A stretch of 64,000 nucleotides of DNA from Gammaproteobacteria bacterium. Lineage in GTDB: Bacteria > Gemmatimonadota > Gemmatimonadetes > Longimicrobiales > Gaopeijiaceae. Position 1 is the first letter of the stretch. Each line of letters opens with the position of its first letter. Below are positions 16,977 through 27,735 of the stretch, one piece after another. The notes beneath the pieces are model-generated. The model did not search any database and was not told the origin of the DNA. It worked only from the letters and a program-made list of their open reading frames with translations. Both the position numbers and the translations under genes were made by a program. The stretch is taken from positions 1 through 64,000 of the forward strand of contig JAPPJO010000020.1 in NCBI GenBank assembly GCA_028820325.1. Direction: 5' to 3'.

Positions 16977-18518
16977 ATGTTCACTCAGGTCCGTTCGGCC
17001 GCCCTGAGCGGAGTCGACAGCTTTCCGGTCAGCGTCGAGGCGAGCCTCACGTCCGGCCTCCCGTCGTTTTCGATCGTCGGTCTGCCGGCAGGCGCTGTGC
17101 GCGAAGGCCGCGAGCGGGTGACCGCCGCGCTCGCCAGCGTGGGATTCCCGGTCCCGCATCGCCGGGTCACCATCAACCTGGCGCCGGCCGACGTGCCCAA
17201 GACCGGCAGCGCCTTCGACCTCCCCATCGCGATCGCGCTTCTGATCGTCGGCGGCCACCTGCGGGCGGAGGAAGCCGACGGCCTTGTGTTCGTCGGCGAA
17301 CTAGGGCTCGACGGCGAGTTGCGCCCGGTGCGCGGAGCGCTGTCCATCGCAAACGGCTGCCGCGGGATGCAGGGCCTGATGCTTCCTTCCGCGAACGCGC
17401 GCGAGGCCGCGGTGGCGGGGGCGGTGGAGGTGATCGGGGCGTCGTGTCTGCCGGAGGTGATCCGGCATCTGACCGGGAGCGGCCCGATCAGCCCGGCCAC
17501 CGTGGACGGCGTCGCTCTTCTGGGCGGTAGCGCCGGGGACGCGCCGGACCTGGCCGACGTCCGGGGTCAGGCCCACGCCAAGCGCGCGCTTGTGGTGGCG
17601 GCCGCGGGAGGGCACAATCTGTTGCTGACCGGGCCGCCCGGAGCGGGCAAGACCATGCTCGCGCGGCGCCTGCCGGGAATCCTCCCGCCCCTCGAGCTGC
17701 AGGAGGCGGTGGAGGCGACGAAGGTGCATTCCGTGGCCGGACGCCTGCCCCCCGGAGAGGCGCTTGTGACGCGCCGCCCGTTCCGTGCCCCCCACCACAC
17801 CATCAGCGACGCGGGGCTGGTCGGCGGCGGCCGCGTGCCGCGACCCGGCGAAGTCAGCCTCGCGCATCAGGGGGTTCTCTTTCTCGACGAGCTTCCGGAG
17901 TTCCGCCGGAACGTGCTCGAAGCCCTGCGGCAACCGCTGGAGGACGAAGCCGTTACGATCTCGCGCGCCAGTCAGGCGGTCACCTATCCCTGCCGCTTCA
18001 CCCTGGTCGCCGCGATGAACCCCTGTCCGTGCGGGTTCCACGGTGATGGATCGGGACGCTGCTCCTGCACCGAGGCCACCATCCGCCGCTATCGCAACCG
18101 GGTGTCCGGGCCGTTGCTGGATCGCGTCGACCTCCATGTGCACATCCCGGCCGTGCCGATCGAGGAACTCCATGGGCGCACCGCCGGGATGACGAGCCTT
18201 GAGTCACGTGCGCAGGTCGCGGGCGCCCTGCGCCGGCAACAACAGCGCAGAAGCCGGAACGGGACCGCTCTCTTCAACGGTCGCCTCGGATCCAGGGAGA
18301 TGCGACGCTGGTGCCTGCCGGGGTCGGAAGGTCGCCGGCTGCTGCGCGGTGCCGTGCGTAATCTGGGTCTCTCGGCACGCGGCCATCACCGGATTCTGCG
18401 CGTGGCTCGCACCATCGCCGACCTGTGCGGGAGCGAGCGCGTAGGTGCTTCACACGTCGGGGAGGCCATCCAGTACCGAAGCCGGGTGCCTATTTCCCTT
18501 TCACCCGCGGGAGGATGA
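16977..18518 (+). CDS. comM: YifB/ComM-family Mg-chelatase-like AAA+ ATPase
   Basis: A 513-residue member of the YifB/ComM family. An N-terminal ChlI-type Lon-protease-like domain (PSFSIVGLPAGAVREGRERV) is followed by the AAA+ core with Walker A LLTGPPGAGKTMLARRLPG near 215. The Walker B-type sequence LFLDELPEF and CPCGFHGD, a Cys-rich patch usual in the family, come next, then the C-terminal Mg_chelatase_C helices. ComM is known in Vibrio as a branch-migration helicase in natural transformation. Whether this organism is competent cannot be told, since no comEC or dprA is in the window. Its 3' end overlaps the convergent kinase gene by 29 bases. Confidence 0.88.
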   Translation: MFTQVRSAALSGVDSFPVSVEASLTSGLPSFSIVGLPAGAVREGRERVTAALASVGFPVPHRRVTINLAPADVPKTGSAFDLPIAIALLIVGGHLRAEEADGLVFVGELGLDGELRPVRGALSIANGCRGMQGLMLPSANAREAAVAGAVEVIGASCLPEVIRHLTGSGPISPATVDGVALLGGSAGDAPDLADVRGQAHAKRALVVAAAGGHNLLLTGPPGAGKTMLARRLPGILPPLELQEAVEATKVHSVAGRLPPGEALVTRRPFRAPHHTISDAGLVGGGRVPRPGEVSLAHQGVLFLDELPEFRRNVLEALRQPLEDEAVTISRASQAVTYPCRFTLVAAMNPCPCGFHGDGSGRCSCTEATIRRYRNRVSGPLLDRVDLHVHIPAVPIEELHGRTAGMTSLESRAQVAGALRRQQQRRSRNGTALFNGRLGSREMRRWCLPGSEGRRLLRGAVRNLGLSARGHHRILRVARTIADLCGSERVGASHVGEAIQYRSRVPISLSPAGG

Positions 18519-20733
18519 TGGTGAACTCCGTGAATTCGCCCTCTTCGGTTTCCACGGCGAGCTGCCCTTCGTGCTCGCGGACGATCTCGTGCGAGATCGA
18601 CAGCCCGAGGCCGGTGCCCTGGGTGCCGGACTTGGTGGTGAAGAAGGGGTCGAAGATCTTGCGCACGACGCTCTCGGGCATGCCGGTGCCGTTGTCCCGC
18701 ACCTTGATGCACACGGTGTCGCCCCGTCCCTCGGTGGACACGAGCAGGGTGGGCGAGTACCCGCGGCCTTCCGCCTTGCCGCGCATCTGGGTGGCCTGAC
18801 AGGCGTTGGTGACGATGTTCAGGATGACCCGGCTGAGATCGCGCGCGATGCCGTCGACGCGGCCTGCCTCGGGGTCGAGTTCGCGGGTGATGGTGACGTT
18901 GAAGGTGGCGTCGGTGCCGCGCATCCCGTGGTAGGCGAGCTTGGTGTATTCCTCCACCAGCAGGTTGATGTCGATGGACTCGATCTGGCCGGCCTCGTCG
19001 CGGGAGTGGGCCAGCATGCCGTCGACGATGCGGTTCGCCCGGTCGCCGTGCTCCTTGACCTTGGAGATGTTGAGCTGGAGGTCGCCCAGGATCTCGTCCA
19101 CGATTTCGGTCAACTCTTCGTCGCCGGCGGCGGCGAGCGGTCCCGCGCCGTCACCGTTGCCGCTCTCTCCTTCCATGCCGAGTTCCTCCCGCAACTCGTC
19201 GATCAACTCGACGGAGAGCGCCGCGAAGTTGTTGACGAAGTTGAGCGGGTTGCGGATCTCGTGGGCTACGCCCGCCGTCAGTGCGCCGAGCGATGCCAGC
19301 TTCTCCTGGGTGATGACCTGTTCCTGCGTGCGCCGCAGCTCGTCGAGCGTGCTCTCAAGCTCGGCGTTCTTGTCCTGGACTTCGGTGGCAAGCGCCTCCA
19401 CCAGGTTCAGGCGCTGAACTTCGATGGCGTGCTGGCGGAACACCTCGAGAGCGCCCGCCATGTCGGTGACCTCGTCGTTGCCGGCAATCTCCAGCTTCGC
19501 TTCCAGTTCGCCCCTGGACATGCGGCGCATCACGTCGGAGAGGTGGCGCAGCCGGACCAGCAGGCGCTCACCGAAGAACTTCCAGCCTCCGAAGACGGCC
19601 GCCAGCACAGCCAGGACGTTGACCGCAAGGATCGTCCACCAGCCGATCTGCAGGAGAGTGGCCGACCGGTCCGCCGCCTCCCGGGTCGAGATCTCCGCGT
19701 TCTCCACCAATGGTTGAACGAGCGCGTTCAGGTCGTTGGTGGTCGCTTCGTTGAGGGCCAGGTACTCCTCGGACTCGGCCAGCTCGGCCAGCTCGAGGGT
19801 GCGAATGGTGTATATCCCGTTCGCGGCCGAATAGAGATCCCCGAGACGCTCGAAGGAAGGCCGCAGCAGGGCCGCCGTCGCGGGCAACAGGTCATCCAGG
19901 TCACTCTGGAGGTTGCCCATGGCGGCCGTTACCCGCTCCCGGTTGGTCTGCAGGAGACCCGGGTCGTCCTGGGTAAGGGCTCGCTGGATGAGCAACGAAA
20001 CCGCGTTCTGATTCGTTTGGTAATTGAGCAGCCCTCTGTATTGGTCCAGTTGCTCGGGCGCGTTCCTGGCGGAAGTCGGCGCCGGCTGGTCCGTGAGCTC
20101 CCGCAATCCCGTTGCCATGAAGAAGTCCTGATCGTCGATTGCGGCGACCAGGAGGAGTTCGGCTCCCAGCGTGAGCTCCAGCACTTCGCGCTCAAGGTCG
20201 CCGACCCGGGCGCGATAGGTCAGGCGCCTGGCCACCGATTCCCGGATGAGGTCGATGCTTTCCACCAGGTTGGATGCAAGCACCACCACCGAATCCTGCA
20301 GCGCGCCCTGCATGCCGGTCCCGGTCATTTCCCCAAGGCGGGTTCGCAGGAACTCCTCCTCCCGCATCACGTCGGTTTCGACCAGCGCCAGGTCTTCCGG
20401 CGTATCGGCCGCGATCAGCCTGGGCGAAGCACGCACCAGTTCCGAGCTGCTTTGCGCTACGTCGAAGGCGGCGATCATCCCCGGCATATAGGTGCCGGTG
20501 ACATCCCGCTGGCTCGCGTTGACGATCGTCATGAGACCCAGCGCCAGCACGCTCGCCACCAGAGTCAGGGTCACGCCCCCACCCAGCCCCACCCAGATCT
20601 GACTCGCGATCCCGAAACGGTTGCCCGTGGCTTTGCGGACCCTGGTCCCCCATCCGGACGGCAGTTTTGCCAGAACCCACTCGAAGGTGGAATGGATTCT
20701 GGAGTCCAGACCCTCCTGAACCGGAGGAGTCAT
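18490..20733 (-). CDS. Sensor histidine kinase with TorS-like helical periplasmic domain
   Basis: A 747-residue inner-membrane kinase. A short cytosolic tail is followed by a membrane segment (about 44-68), an all-helical periplasmic domain (about 70-355), a second membrane segment (about 356-384), HAMP (to about 440), a coiled coil, HisKA with GVAHEIRNPLNFVNNFA (His about 491) and an ATPase domain with NIVTNACQAT, VRDNGTGMPE and GTGLGLSIS. The helical sensor architecture and the preceding periplasmic binding protein gene recall the TorT-TorS pair, where a binding protein presents ligand to the kinase. The ATG at 20733 overlaps the binding-protein stop (ATGA), so the two are translationally coupled. 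It presumably phosphorylates the receiver-PP2C protein encoded two genes upstream in the operon. Confidence 0.85.
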   Translation of the reverse strand: MTPPVQEGLDSRIHSTFEWVLAKLPSGWGTRVRKATGNRFGIASQIWVGLGGGVTLTLVASVLALGLMTIVNASQRDVTGTYMPGMIAAFDVAQSSSELVRASPRLIAADTPEDLALVETDVMREEEFLRTRLGEMTGTGMQGALQDSVVVLASNLVESIDLIRESVARRLTYRARVGDLEREVLELTLGAELLLVAAIDDQDFFMATGLRELTDQPAPTSARNAPEQLDQYRGLLNYQTNQNAVSLLIQRALTQDDPGLLQTNRERVTAAMGNLQSDLDDLLPATAALLRPSFERLGDLYSAANGIYTIRTLELAELAESEEYLALNEATTNDLNALVQPLVENAEISTREAADRSATLLQIGWWTILAVNVLAVLAAVFGGWKFFGERLLVRLRHLSDVMRRMSRGELEAKLEIAGNDEVTDMAGALEVFRQHAIEVQRLNLVEALATEVQDKNAELESTLDELRRTQEQVITQEKLASLGALTAGVAHEIRNPLNFVNNFAALSVELIDELREELGMEGESGNGDGAGPLAAAGDEELTEIVDEILGDLQLNISKVKEHGDRANRIVDGMLAHSRDEAGQIESIDINLLVEEYTKLAYHGMRGTDATFNVTITRELDPEAGRVDGIARDLSRVILNIVTNACQATQMRGKAEGRGYSPTLLVSTEGRGDTVCIKVRDNGTGMPESVVRKIFDPFFTTKSGTQGTGLGLSISHEIVREHEGQLAVETEEGEFTEFTIILPRVKGK

Positions 20734-21947
20734 CGCGAGAGCCGCTCCATGGCCCGGAAACGGCCAGCCTGGATCCGGGTCAGAAACACGCGGTCCGAGC
20801 CCTGGTTGTCCCGCTCGCCATACTCCACCTCGAACCCGCCCAGATCGATGGGCCCTGCTTCCCGCAGCGTCCCGAGGAAGCTCTCGCGGGTCGGCTCCGG
20901 GCCCGTCCGGTCCAGCCCTTCGACAATCAGACGTCCGGCCAGGTAGCCCTCGAGCGAGACGAAGCCGGGACTCGCATCCGGGTCCACGACTTCCAGCGCC
21001 TCGTGGTAGCGGGCCACCACGGGAACGGAAGTGTCCCCGGGGAACGGGACGACCTGGGTAACCACGACACCCTCGCCCGCTGCCCCCAGTTCGTTGAGCA
21101 ACGCGTTGCTGCCCACGAACGAGATGTTCACGAAGATGGCGTTCACGCCGATGCGGCGCGCCCATCTGATGAACGTGGCTGCGGGTTGGTAAGCGCCGAT
21201 GATGATCACGGCCTGGGGGCTGCCTTCGCGGATGTCGAGAAGTGCCCGCTTCACCGCCGTGGTGTTGCGGACGTATGCTCCCTCGGCCACCAGGACCATG
21301 TCGCGCCTGCCCAGAGCGCGGCGCATGCCGGTCAGTCCGGCGTTGCCGTAGTTGTCGTCCTGATACAGGACCGCGAAGCGCGTAAACCCGAGGTCCGTGG
21401 TCAGGCGCTCGACCATCTCTTCGGTTTCCTGGAAGTAGGATGCGCGCAGGTTGACTACGAAGTCGCGGTTCTCACGCAGGAATTCCGCGCCCGTGAACGG
21501 CCCGATGTAGGGGACGCCCGCGGCGCTCGCGACCGGTTCGGCCGCGGTGGAGGTGGGAGTTCCCACCGCGCCCACCAGCCCGAACACTCCCTCGGCGATA
21601 AGCGTGTGCGTGTTGTCGGAAGCGGCTTCCGGTTCGTATCCGTCGTCACGCGAACGAAGCCGAAGCATCCGTCCCTGGACGCCCCCGCGCCGGTTGGCTT
21701 CCTCGAACGCCGCGAGTATCCCGAGCCTCATGTTGGAACCAAGCTCGCTCGTGGGGCCGGTGAAGGCGGCCGACTGCCCGAACACGATCGAATCCGCGAA
21801 GACGCCCTCCGCTTCCGACTGGGCCGCCAGCGGCGAGCCCGCCAGAGCGCCGACCAGGACCCCCAGAAAGACCGCGGTGGCAGCATGGCGAGGCGTCACA
21901 GCATGGGTCGCGGGCCTTGCGCGCCGGCACCCCGTCCCGCGTCTCAT
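20730..21947 (-). CDS. Periplasmic ligand-binding protein, LivJ-type, in a sensor operon
   Basis: A 405-residue type I periplasmic binding protein. The signal peptide runs to about residue 43 (FLGVLVGALAGSPLAAQ). The mature part begins with IVFGQSAAFTGPTSELG and continues with GVFGLVGAVGTPTSTAAEPV and VPYIGPFTGAEFLR, all typical of branched-chain amino-acid/amide-type binding proteins. No permease or ATPase genes are near. It lies between the genes of a receiver-PP2C phosphatase and a histidine kinase, with 1- and 4-base overlaps. It is therefore more likely a ligand co-receptor for the kinase than part of a transporter. The ligand is unknown. Confidence 0.85.
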   Translation of the reverse strand: MRRGTGCRRARPATHAVTPRHAATAVFLGVLVGALAGSPLAAQSEAEGVFADSIVFGQSAAFTGPTSELGSNMRLGILAAFEEANRRGGVQGRMLRLRSRDDGYEPEAASDNTHTLIAEGVFGLVGAVGTPTSTAAEPVASAAGVPYIGPFTGAEFLRENRDFVVNLRASYFQETEEMVERLTTDLGFTRFAVLYQDDNYGNAGLTGMRRALGRRDMVLVAEGAYVRNTTAVKRALLDIREGSPQAVIIIGAYQPAATFIRWARRIGVNAIFVNISFVGSNALLNELGAAGEGVVVTQVVPFPGDTSVPVVARYHEALEVVDPDASPGFVSLEGYLAGRLIVEGLDRTGPEPTRESFLGTLREAGPIDLGGFEVEYGERDNQGSDRVFLTRIQAGRFRAMERLSR

Positions 21948-23098
21948 CAGTCTCCCCCGTATCGGAGCGCCAGACAGGTCAGGTCGTCGGACTGGGGTGC
22001 GCCGCCGGCATGCTCATGGACAGCATCGACCACCTGGCGCGTCATGTCCTCGGGGTCCGCGCCGGCCGCCCTTCGCAGGACATCCAGCAGGGTATCGTCC
22101 CCGAACTGGTTTCCGGCCTCGTCCATCGCTTCCGTCACGCCATCCGTGTAGAAGAAGACGACATCGCCCTCCTCCAGCTGCATCGAGTGTTGCTGATAGG
22201 GGAATTCGTCGATCACGCCGAGAACGATGCCGCTGTCCCCCGGCAGCCATGTCACCTCGCCCGAGGGCTTGACCAGACAGGGGAGGTTGTGGCCTCCGTT
22301 TACGTATTGCAGAAGCCCCGATGCCGGATCGAGCACCGCGTAGAACATGGTTACGAACATCGACTCCTTGTTCTGTTCGTAGAGTAGCTGGTTGACCTCG
22401 GTTATGCATTTTACGGGTTCCCGTTCGCCAAGGGCGGATCCCTTGACGAGGGTCCGGCTGACCATCATGAACAGCGCGGCGGGAACTCCCTTGCCGGAGA
22501 CGTCCGCGACCACCACGGCAAACCCCTCATCCTCCACCGGGAAGAAGTCGTAGAAGTCGCCGCCCACCTCCTTGGCCGGGGTCATCCAGGCGAACAGGCC
22601 GTAACGGGGATGCTGCGGGAAGACCTTGGGCAGGATCGAGTCCTGCATCTGAGCCGCCACCCCCAGCTCCTGGCGCAGGGCAACGAGCTCGTCGCGGGAC
22701 CGAAGCGCTTCGCGCATCACCTCCAGATGACGGATCGTCTTGTCGATCGTGGTCTCGAGATCGTCGAAGTTGATCGGCTTGGTGAGGAAGTCGAACGCGC
22801 CGCGATTCATGGCGGTGCGGATGTTCTCCATGTCGCCGTACGCCGTGACGATCACCGCGCGCAGGTCCAGGTCCAGAGAGTTGATCTGGCTGAGGAGCGT
22901 CAGCCCGTCCATCTCCGGCATGTTGATGTCCGACAGGACCATGTCGATGTCGTCCTGCTCGTTCAGCTTGTCGAGCGCTTCGACACCATTGCTGGCGAAG
23001 ACGAGTTCGATCTCCCGCCGGCGCATCTTGCGGCGGAACTTCTGCCTGAGGAGAAGCTCGAGATCCGGCTCGTCGTCCACCACAAGAATCTTCTTCAT
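21947..23098 (-). CDS. Response regulator with PP2C/RsbU-type phosphatase output
   Basis: 383 residues. The receiver domain (1-125) has the acidic pair DDE (8-10), the phospho-accepting Asp57 in LSDINMPEMDG, the T in VTAYGD and Lys in LTKPIN. A short helical linker follows (about 125-165), then a PPM/SpoIIE-type phosphatase with GGDFYDFF, DVSGKGVPAALFM, YTDGVTEAMDE and a closing QSDDLTCLALRY, all metal-ligand motifs. Such proteins dephosphorylate STAS anti-anti-sigma factors, and one is encoded just across the divergent gap. GGGAGG lies 4 bases before ATG 23098. It is the first gene of a three-gene operon with the binding protein and the kinase. Confidence 0.92.
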   Translation of the reverse strand: MKKILVVDDEPDLELLLRQKFRRKMRRREIELVFASNGVEALDKLNEQDDIDMVLSDINMPEMDGLTLLSQINSLDLDLRAVIVTAYGDMENIRTAMNRGAFDFLTKPINFDDLETTIDKTIRHLEVMREALRSRDELVALRQELGVAAQMQDSILPKVFPQHPRYGLFAWMTPAKEVGGDFYDFFPVEDEGFAVVVADVSGKGVPAALFMMVSRTLVKGSALGEREPVKCITEVNQLLYEQNKESMFVTMFYAVLDPASGLLQYVNGGHNLPCLVKPSGEVTWLPGDSGIVLGVIDEFPYQQHSMQLEEGDVVFFYTDGVTEAMDEAGNQFGDDTLLDVLRRAAGADPEDMTRQVVDAVHEHAGGAPQSDDLTCLALRYGGD

Positions 23099-23454
23099 AC
23101 GTCCTCCCGAAAGAGAAGCGATCCCGATGCATTCCGCTGGGGCCGGCGGCCGGCTGGCGCGGGAGCCTGATCGGGCGTTGGCGTCGCCCAAAACTACTCT
23201 TTGCGCGCCCGTTGGCAACAACGATCCGCACTTGTCCGAGCTCGCAAATGTTCGAGATCAGCTTCCGGTTTGGCGTTGCCGGCGCGTGGTGGTGACGCCG
23301 GGGTATCGAGGGATGCGCATTCGAGCCTGCCGTGATAGGTTGTTAGGCCGGCAAATCCGGAAGCCGTCGGCGCCCCGCACAGGTCGGCGGAGGAACCGGG
23401 TGCGGAACAAAGGGAGAATGGCGCAGTCGTTGGGGCACAGCGGCGGATCGACGC
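23099..23454. other. Divergent control region between phosphatase and RsbW-like kinase
   Basis: 356 bases without a full gene separate the two halves of the signalling island. On the minus strand there is a Shine-Dalgarno sequence for the phosphatase and a possible promoter at 23191-23218. On the plus strand I see no good promoter, but there is a strong AGGGAG before an out-of-frame ATG at 23418. No long inverted repeat stands out. Confidence 0.5.
23191..23218 (-). promoter_or_regulatory. Possible promoter for the sensor operon
   Basis: On the minus strand TTGCCA (5 of 6 to -35) is spaced 16 bases from TAGTTT (3 of 6 to -10). This places a start roughly 85 bases before the phosphatase ATG. 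Weak -10, so tentative. Confidence 0.3.
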
Positions 23455-23477
23455 ATGGATGTCACGCTTGGGATTGA
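23418..23477 (+). other. Possible 19-codon upstream reading frame overlapping the rsbW-like start
   Basis: ATG at 23418 has AGGGAG 3 bases upstream, a better ribosome site than that of the kinase gene at 23455. It opens a 19-codon frame that ends at 23477, inside the kinase gene, in another frame. It might act as a leader peptide for coupling, but it could be chance. Confidence 0.2.
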
Positions 23478-23901
23478 TGTGGGGACGGACCAGCACGAGC
23501 CTCGAAGGGTCGTGGAGGTGTTCGAGCGCTTCGCCACAGCGAACGGCGTAAGCGATCTCGTAGTGCAGAGGTTCTGTCTGGCGCTGGACGAAATCCTCAC
23601 CAACGTCATCTCGTACGGGTTCGAGAAAGCGCCGGAGGAACCGAGGATTCGCGTGGACTTCGGGCTGGGAGACGAACTGCTGGAAGTCCGCATCGAAGAC
23701 AACGGACGATCGTTCAATCCGCTGGCCGACGCGCCGCTCCCGGATTTCACGCTGCCGGTGGACGAGCGACCCATCGGAGGGCTCGGCATCCACCTTGCCA
23801 AGAACCTCGTGCACGACATATCCTATCGACGCGATAAAAAGCGAAATTGCCTGACCCTCACACAGCCGCTGCAGGGCGCGACAGGGGATCCAAATCCGTG
23901 A
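23455..23901 (+). CDS. RsbW/SpoIIAB-like anti-sigma serine kinase
   Basis: A 148-residue GHKL ATPase of the HATPase_c_2 type without a dimerisation histidine domain. The N-box reads LALDEILTNVISYGF (Glu46, Asn50), the G1 box EDNGRSF near 81-87 and the G2 box IGGLGIHLAKNLVHDISY near 107-124. This is the layout of anti-sigma kinases that phosphorylate a STAS antagonist and bind a sigma factor. The STAS partner gene begins inside its stop codon (GTGA). The ribosome site of ATG 23455 is weak, which may mean coupling to upstream translation. No sigma factor gene lies in the window, so the target is unknown. Confidence 0.85.
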   Translation: MDVTLGIDVGTDQHEPRRVVEVFERFATANGVSDLVVQRFCLALDEILTNVISYGFEKAPEEPRIRVDFGLGDELLEVRIEDNGRSFNPLADAPLPDFTLPVDERPIGGLGIHLAKNLVHDISYRRDKKRNCLTLTQPLQGATGDPNP

Positions 23902-24230
23902 AAGTCACAGCCAGTCAGTCCGGGGACGCCGTGATCGCGGCCGTAAGCGGCCGCGTTGATTCGGTAAACGCGACCTCCTTCGAACAGGAGTTGAGCAAGG
24001 CCATGGAGGGCGGTTCCAGCCGTCTGGTCGTAGATTGCGGCGAGCTGTCGTACATCAGCAGCGCCGGCCTGCGCATTCTCCTCCTCGCGGTCAAGAAGAC
24101 CCGTGCGCAGGGTGGGGGAGTGGCGCTGTGCCAAGTGCAGGACCACGTCCGGGAGGTGCTGGAGGTCAGCGGTTTCACGCGCATCATGACGGTTCGTGAC
24201 ACCGTCGAGCAGGCGATCGACAGCTTCTGA
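23898..24230 (+). CDS. STAS-domain anti-sigma factor antagonist (SpoIIAA/RsbV-like)
   Basis: A 110-residue single STAS domain. GTG 23898 overlaps the upstream stop by four bases and gives the usual family length; the frame stays open further upstream but with no STAS pattern. The segment LSYISSAGLRILLLAVKK holds the predicted phospho-accepting serine (Ser55, aligning by eye with SpoIIAA Ser58), followed by the usual ALCQVQDHVREVLEVSGF. It should shuttle between phosphorylation by the adjacent RsbW-like kinase and dephosphorylation by a PP2C phosphatase, most plausibly the receiver-PP2C protein encoded divergently. Confidence 0.88.
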   Translation: MKVTASQSGDAVIAAVSGRVDSVNATSFEQELSKAMEGGSSRLVVDCGELSYISSAGLRILLLAVKKTRAQGGGVALCQVQDHVREVLEVSGFTRIMTVRDTVEQAIDSF

Positions 24231-24294
24231 AGGCGGCTGGCAGGGGGGGGCGAGGCTCGACCCGGCCACCGAGCCCGCAGATTTCGGTTTCAGG

Positions 24295-25479
24295 CTAGAA
24301 GTACGTGAACGCCTGGACCTTCAGGGACCATTCGGTGCGGTCGAGCGAGGACCGGTAGATATCCAGGTTGGTGGAGATGCCGTTCTTCCCGAAGGCATAA
24401 AGCATGAAGCCGGGGGTGATCGTGAAGCCGGAAAAGTCCCCGCCGTCGCCATCCTCGGTCCTGGCCCAACTCAGGCGCAGCAGAGGCTCGATGGCCTCGA
24501 AGCGGGCGGTCTCCGGCAGCCGCGCATACCAGAGGCCCATCGCCTGAAACGCCGTGAACGGGGTGTTCTGGGACACCCTCCAGTTCCGCCCCCGGATCGC
24601 CCCCAGCAGCAGGTGGCCCCCGTCGCGCCATGTCCCCGCCTCGAACTCGAGCCCGTAGGCCGGGGTCCAGGCCGACCCGTGGTCGAAGTGGGTTTCGTCG
24701 AATGAGGCGTAGGCCGCGAAACGGCTGTCTTCGGTGAGGTCGAAGGACAGCTGCGTGGTGGTCGACTTCCAGTTGTTGGCGTCCCGGTTGTCGATGCCTT
24801 CCCCGTTCGTGAGCGTGACGCGGTAGCTCGCGCGGCTGCCGAGGCGGCCCGTCATCAGCAACCCGGGCTCGTACCCGTTCAGGCCGAGCCTGAAGGCAAG
24901 GTTGCCGAACGAGCAGACTCCTCCAATCCCGGGGCACGCATGCTCCTCTGCTATCCCTGATACCCTCGCGTCCCGCTCGATCAGGGGCAGATCCGAGTTG
25001 GGGACCAGCCAGAAGTACGAGATGCCGCGCTTGAACTGACCCATGTTGAGCACGAAGGCCTCCGAGAAGCTCAACGTGAGCCACGCGTCCAGCACCGTGC
25101 CTCCGCGCAGCGCCTCGAACTGGAGGCGACCGCTGACGAAGTCGTTGTAGCGCCCGTCCAGCGTGATCCAGGCGCGCCGCATGGAAAACGTCGAGACGGC
25201 GCCCTCGGTGCTCGGCGCCTCGTACTGCGCGTGCACGCGCGCATCGAATGAGACACTGGAGCCGCCATAGGACCGGAAGGGCGGATCCTGGGCCTGGAGT
25301 GCGGAGGAGGAGAACGCCATGGCTGCGAGCAGCATGCCTCCGAGCGCCGTCCTTGCGGATGCCTTCGAATCCGGCCGCCGCTTCCGCCGGCGCTTGCCGC
25401 CATGGGTGCCCGGGTGCGGGTCGGAATGGAAATTCGGTGCCGCTCCTGCCGTGATCGTCGTCTTTTGGTGCGCCGGCAT
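24295..25479 (-). CDS. Phosphate-selective-type porin (OprP/OprO family)
   Basis: A 394-residue outer-membrane protein with an extended basic leader followed by a hydrophobic signal segment (GGMLLAAMAFSSSALQAQ). It then has repeated amphipathic strands: FDARVHAQYE, FSMRRAWITLDGRY, FVSGRLQFEA and LNMGQFKRGISYFW, the pattern of the phosphate-selective O/P group. The protein ends in Phe, as barrels usually do for BAM recognition. AGGAGG precedes two consecutive ATGs; the second (25479) has the better spacing. It lies about 105 bases downstream of the formate-THF ligase gene on the same strand. Ion selectivity cannot be judged from sequence alone. Confidence 0.78.
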   Translation of the reverse strand: MPAHQKTTITAGAAPNFHSDPHPGTHGGKRRRKRRPDSKASARTALGGMLLAAMAFSSSALQAQDPPFRSYGGSSVSFDARVHAQYEAPSTEGAVSTFSMRRAWITLDGRYNDFVSGRLQFEALRGGTVLDAWLTLSFSEAFVLNMGQFKRGISYFWLVPNSDLPLIERDARVSGIAEEHACPGIGGVCSFGNLAFRLGLNGYEPGLLMTGRLGSRASYRVTLTNGEGIDNRDANNWKSTTTQLSFDLTEDSRFAAYASFDETHFDHGSAWTPAYGLEFEAGTWRDGGHLLLGAIRGRNWRVSQNTPFTAFQAMGLWYARLPETARFEAIEPLLRLSWARTEDGDGGDFSGFTITPGFMLYAFGKNGISTNLDIYRSSLDRTEWSLKVQAFTYF

Positions 25480-25584
25480 CATGGCCTCCTGGGAGGTGGT
25501 GTCGCGGTTGTCGTAGTCGCTACGTCCGGCCGTGCCTGATTTGGCTCGGCACCGCCGATGGCCGATCGGGGGTAGTCGCGCCTT

Positions 25585-27483
<1,899 letters not shown>

Positions 27484-27735
27484 TGGCAGGGGATAGTCCA
27501 TGGTTTCGGGACGCCAGCGTCGGAGGCCGACGGATTCGTCGCGCAACAACTCGGCGCTCGCGGATGCGCCAGAAAGATTCCCTCCGCGGCCTGATTTGGG
27601 AATAGGCGCAGGAAACGAGTCCGGCGGGGAACGGCGATTTCCTTGATTCGGTCCTGCGGGTACGGGTACATTAATCGCGGTATCGCGGCGCGCCGGCGCC
27701 ACAATCCCCGACCACCCTCCTTTCAAGAGTCCCGC

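Noticed and set aside
24254..24275. GGCTCG/CGAGCC hairpin between the STAS gene and the convergent porin gene
   Set aside because: Only six pairs with a ten-base loop and no T tract on either strand; too weak to call a terminator.
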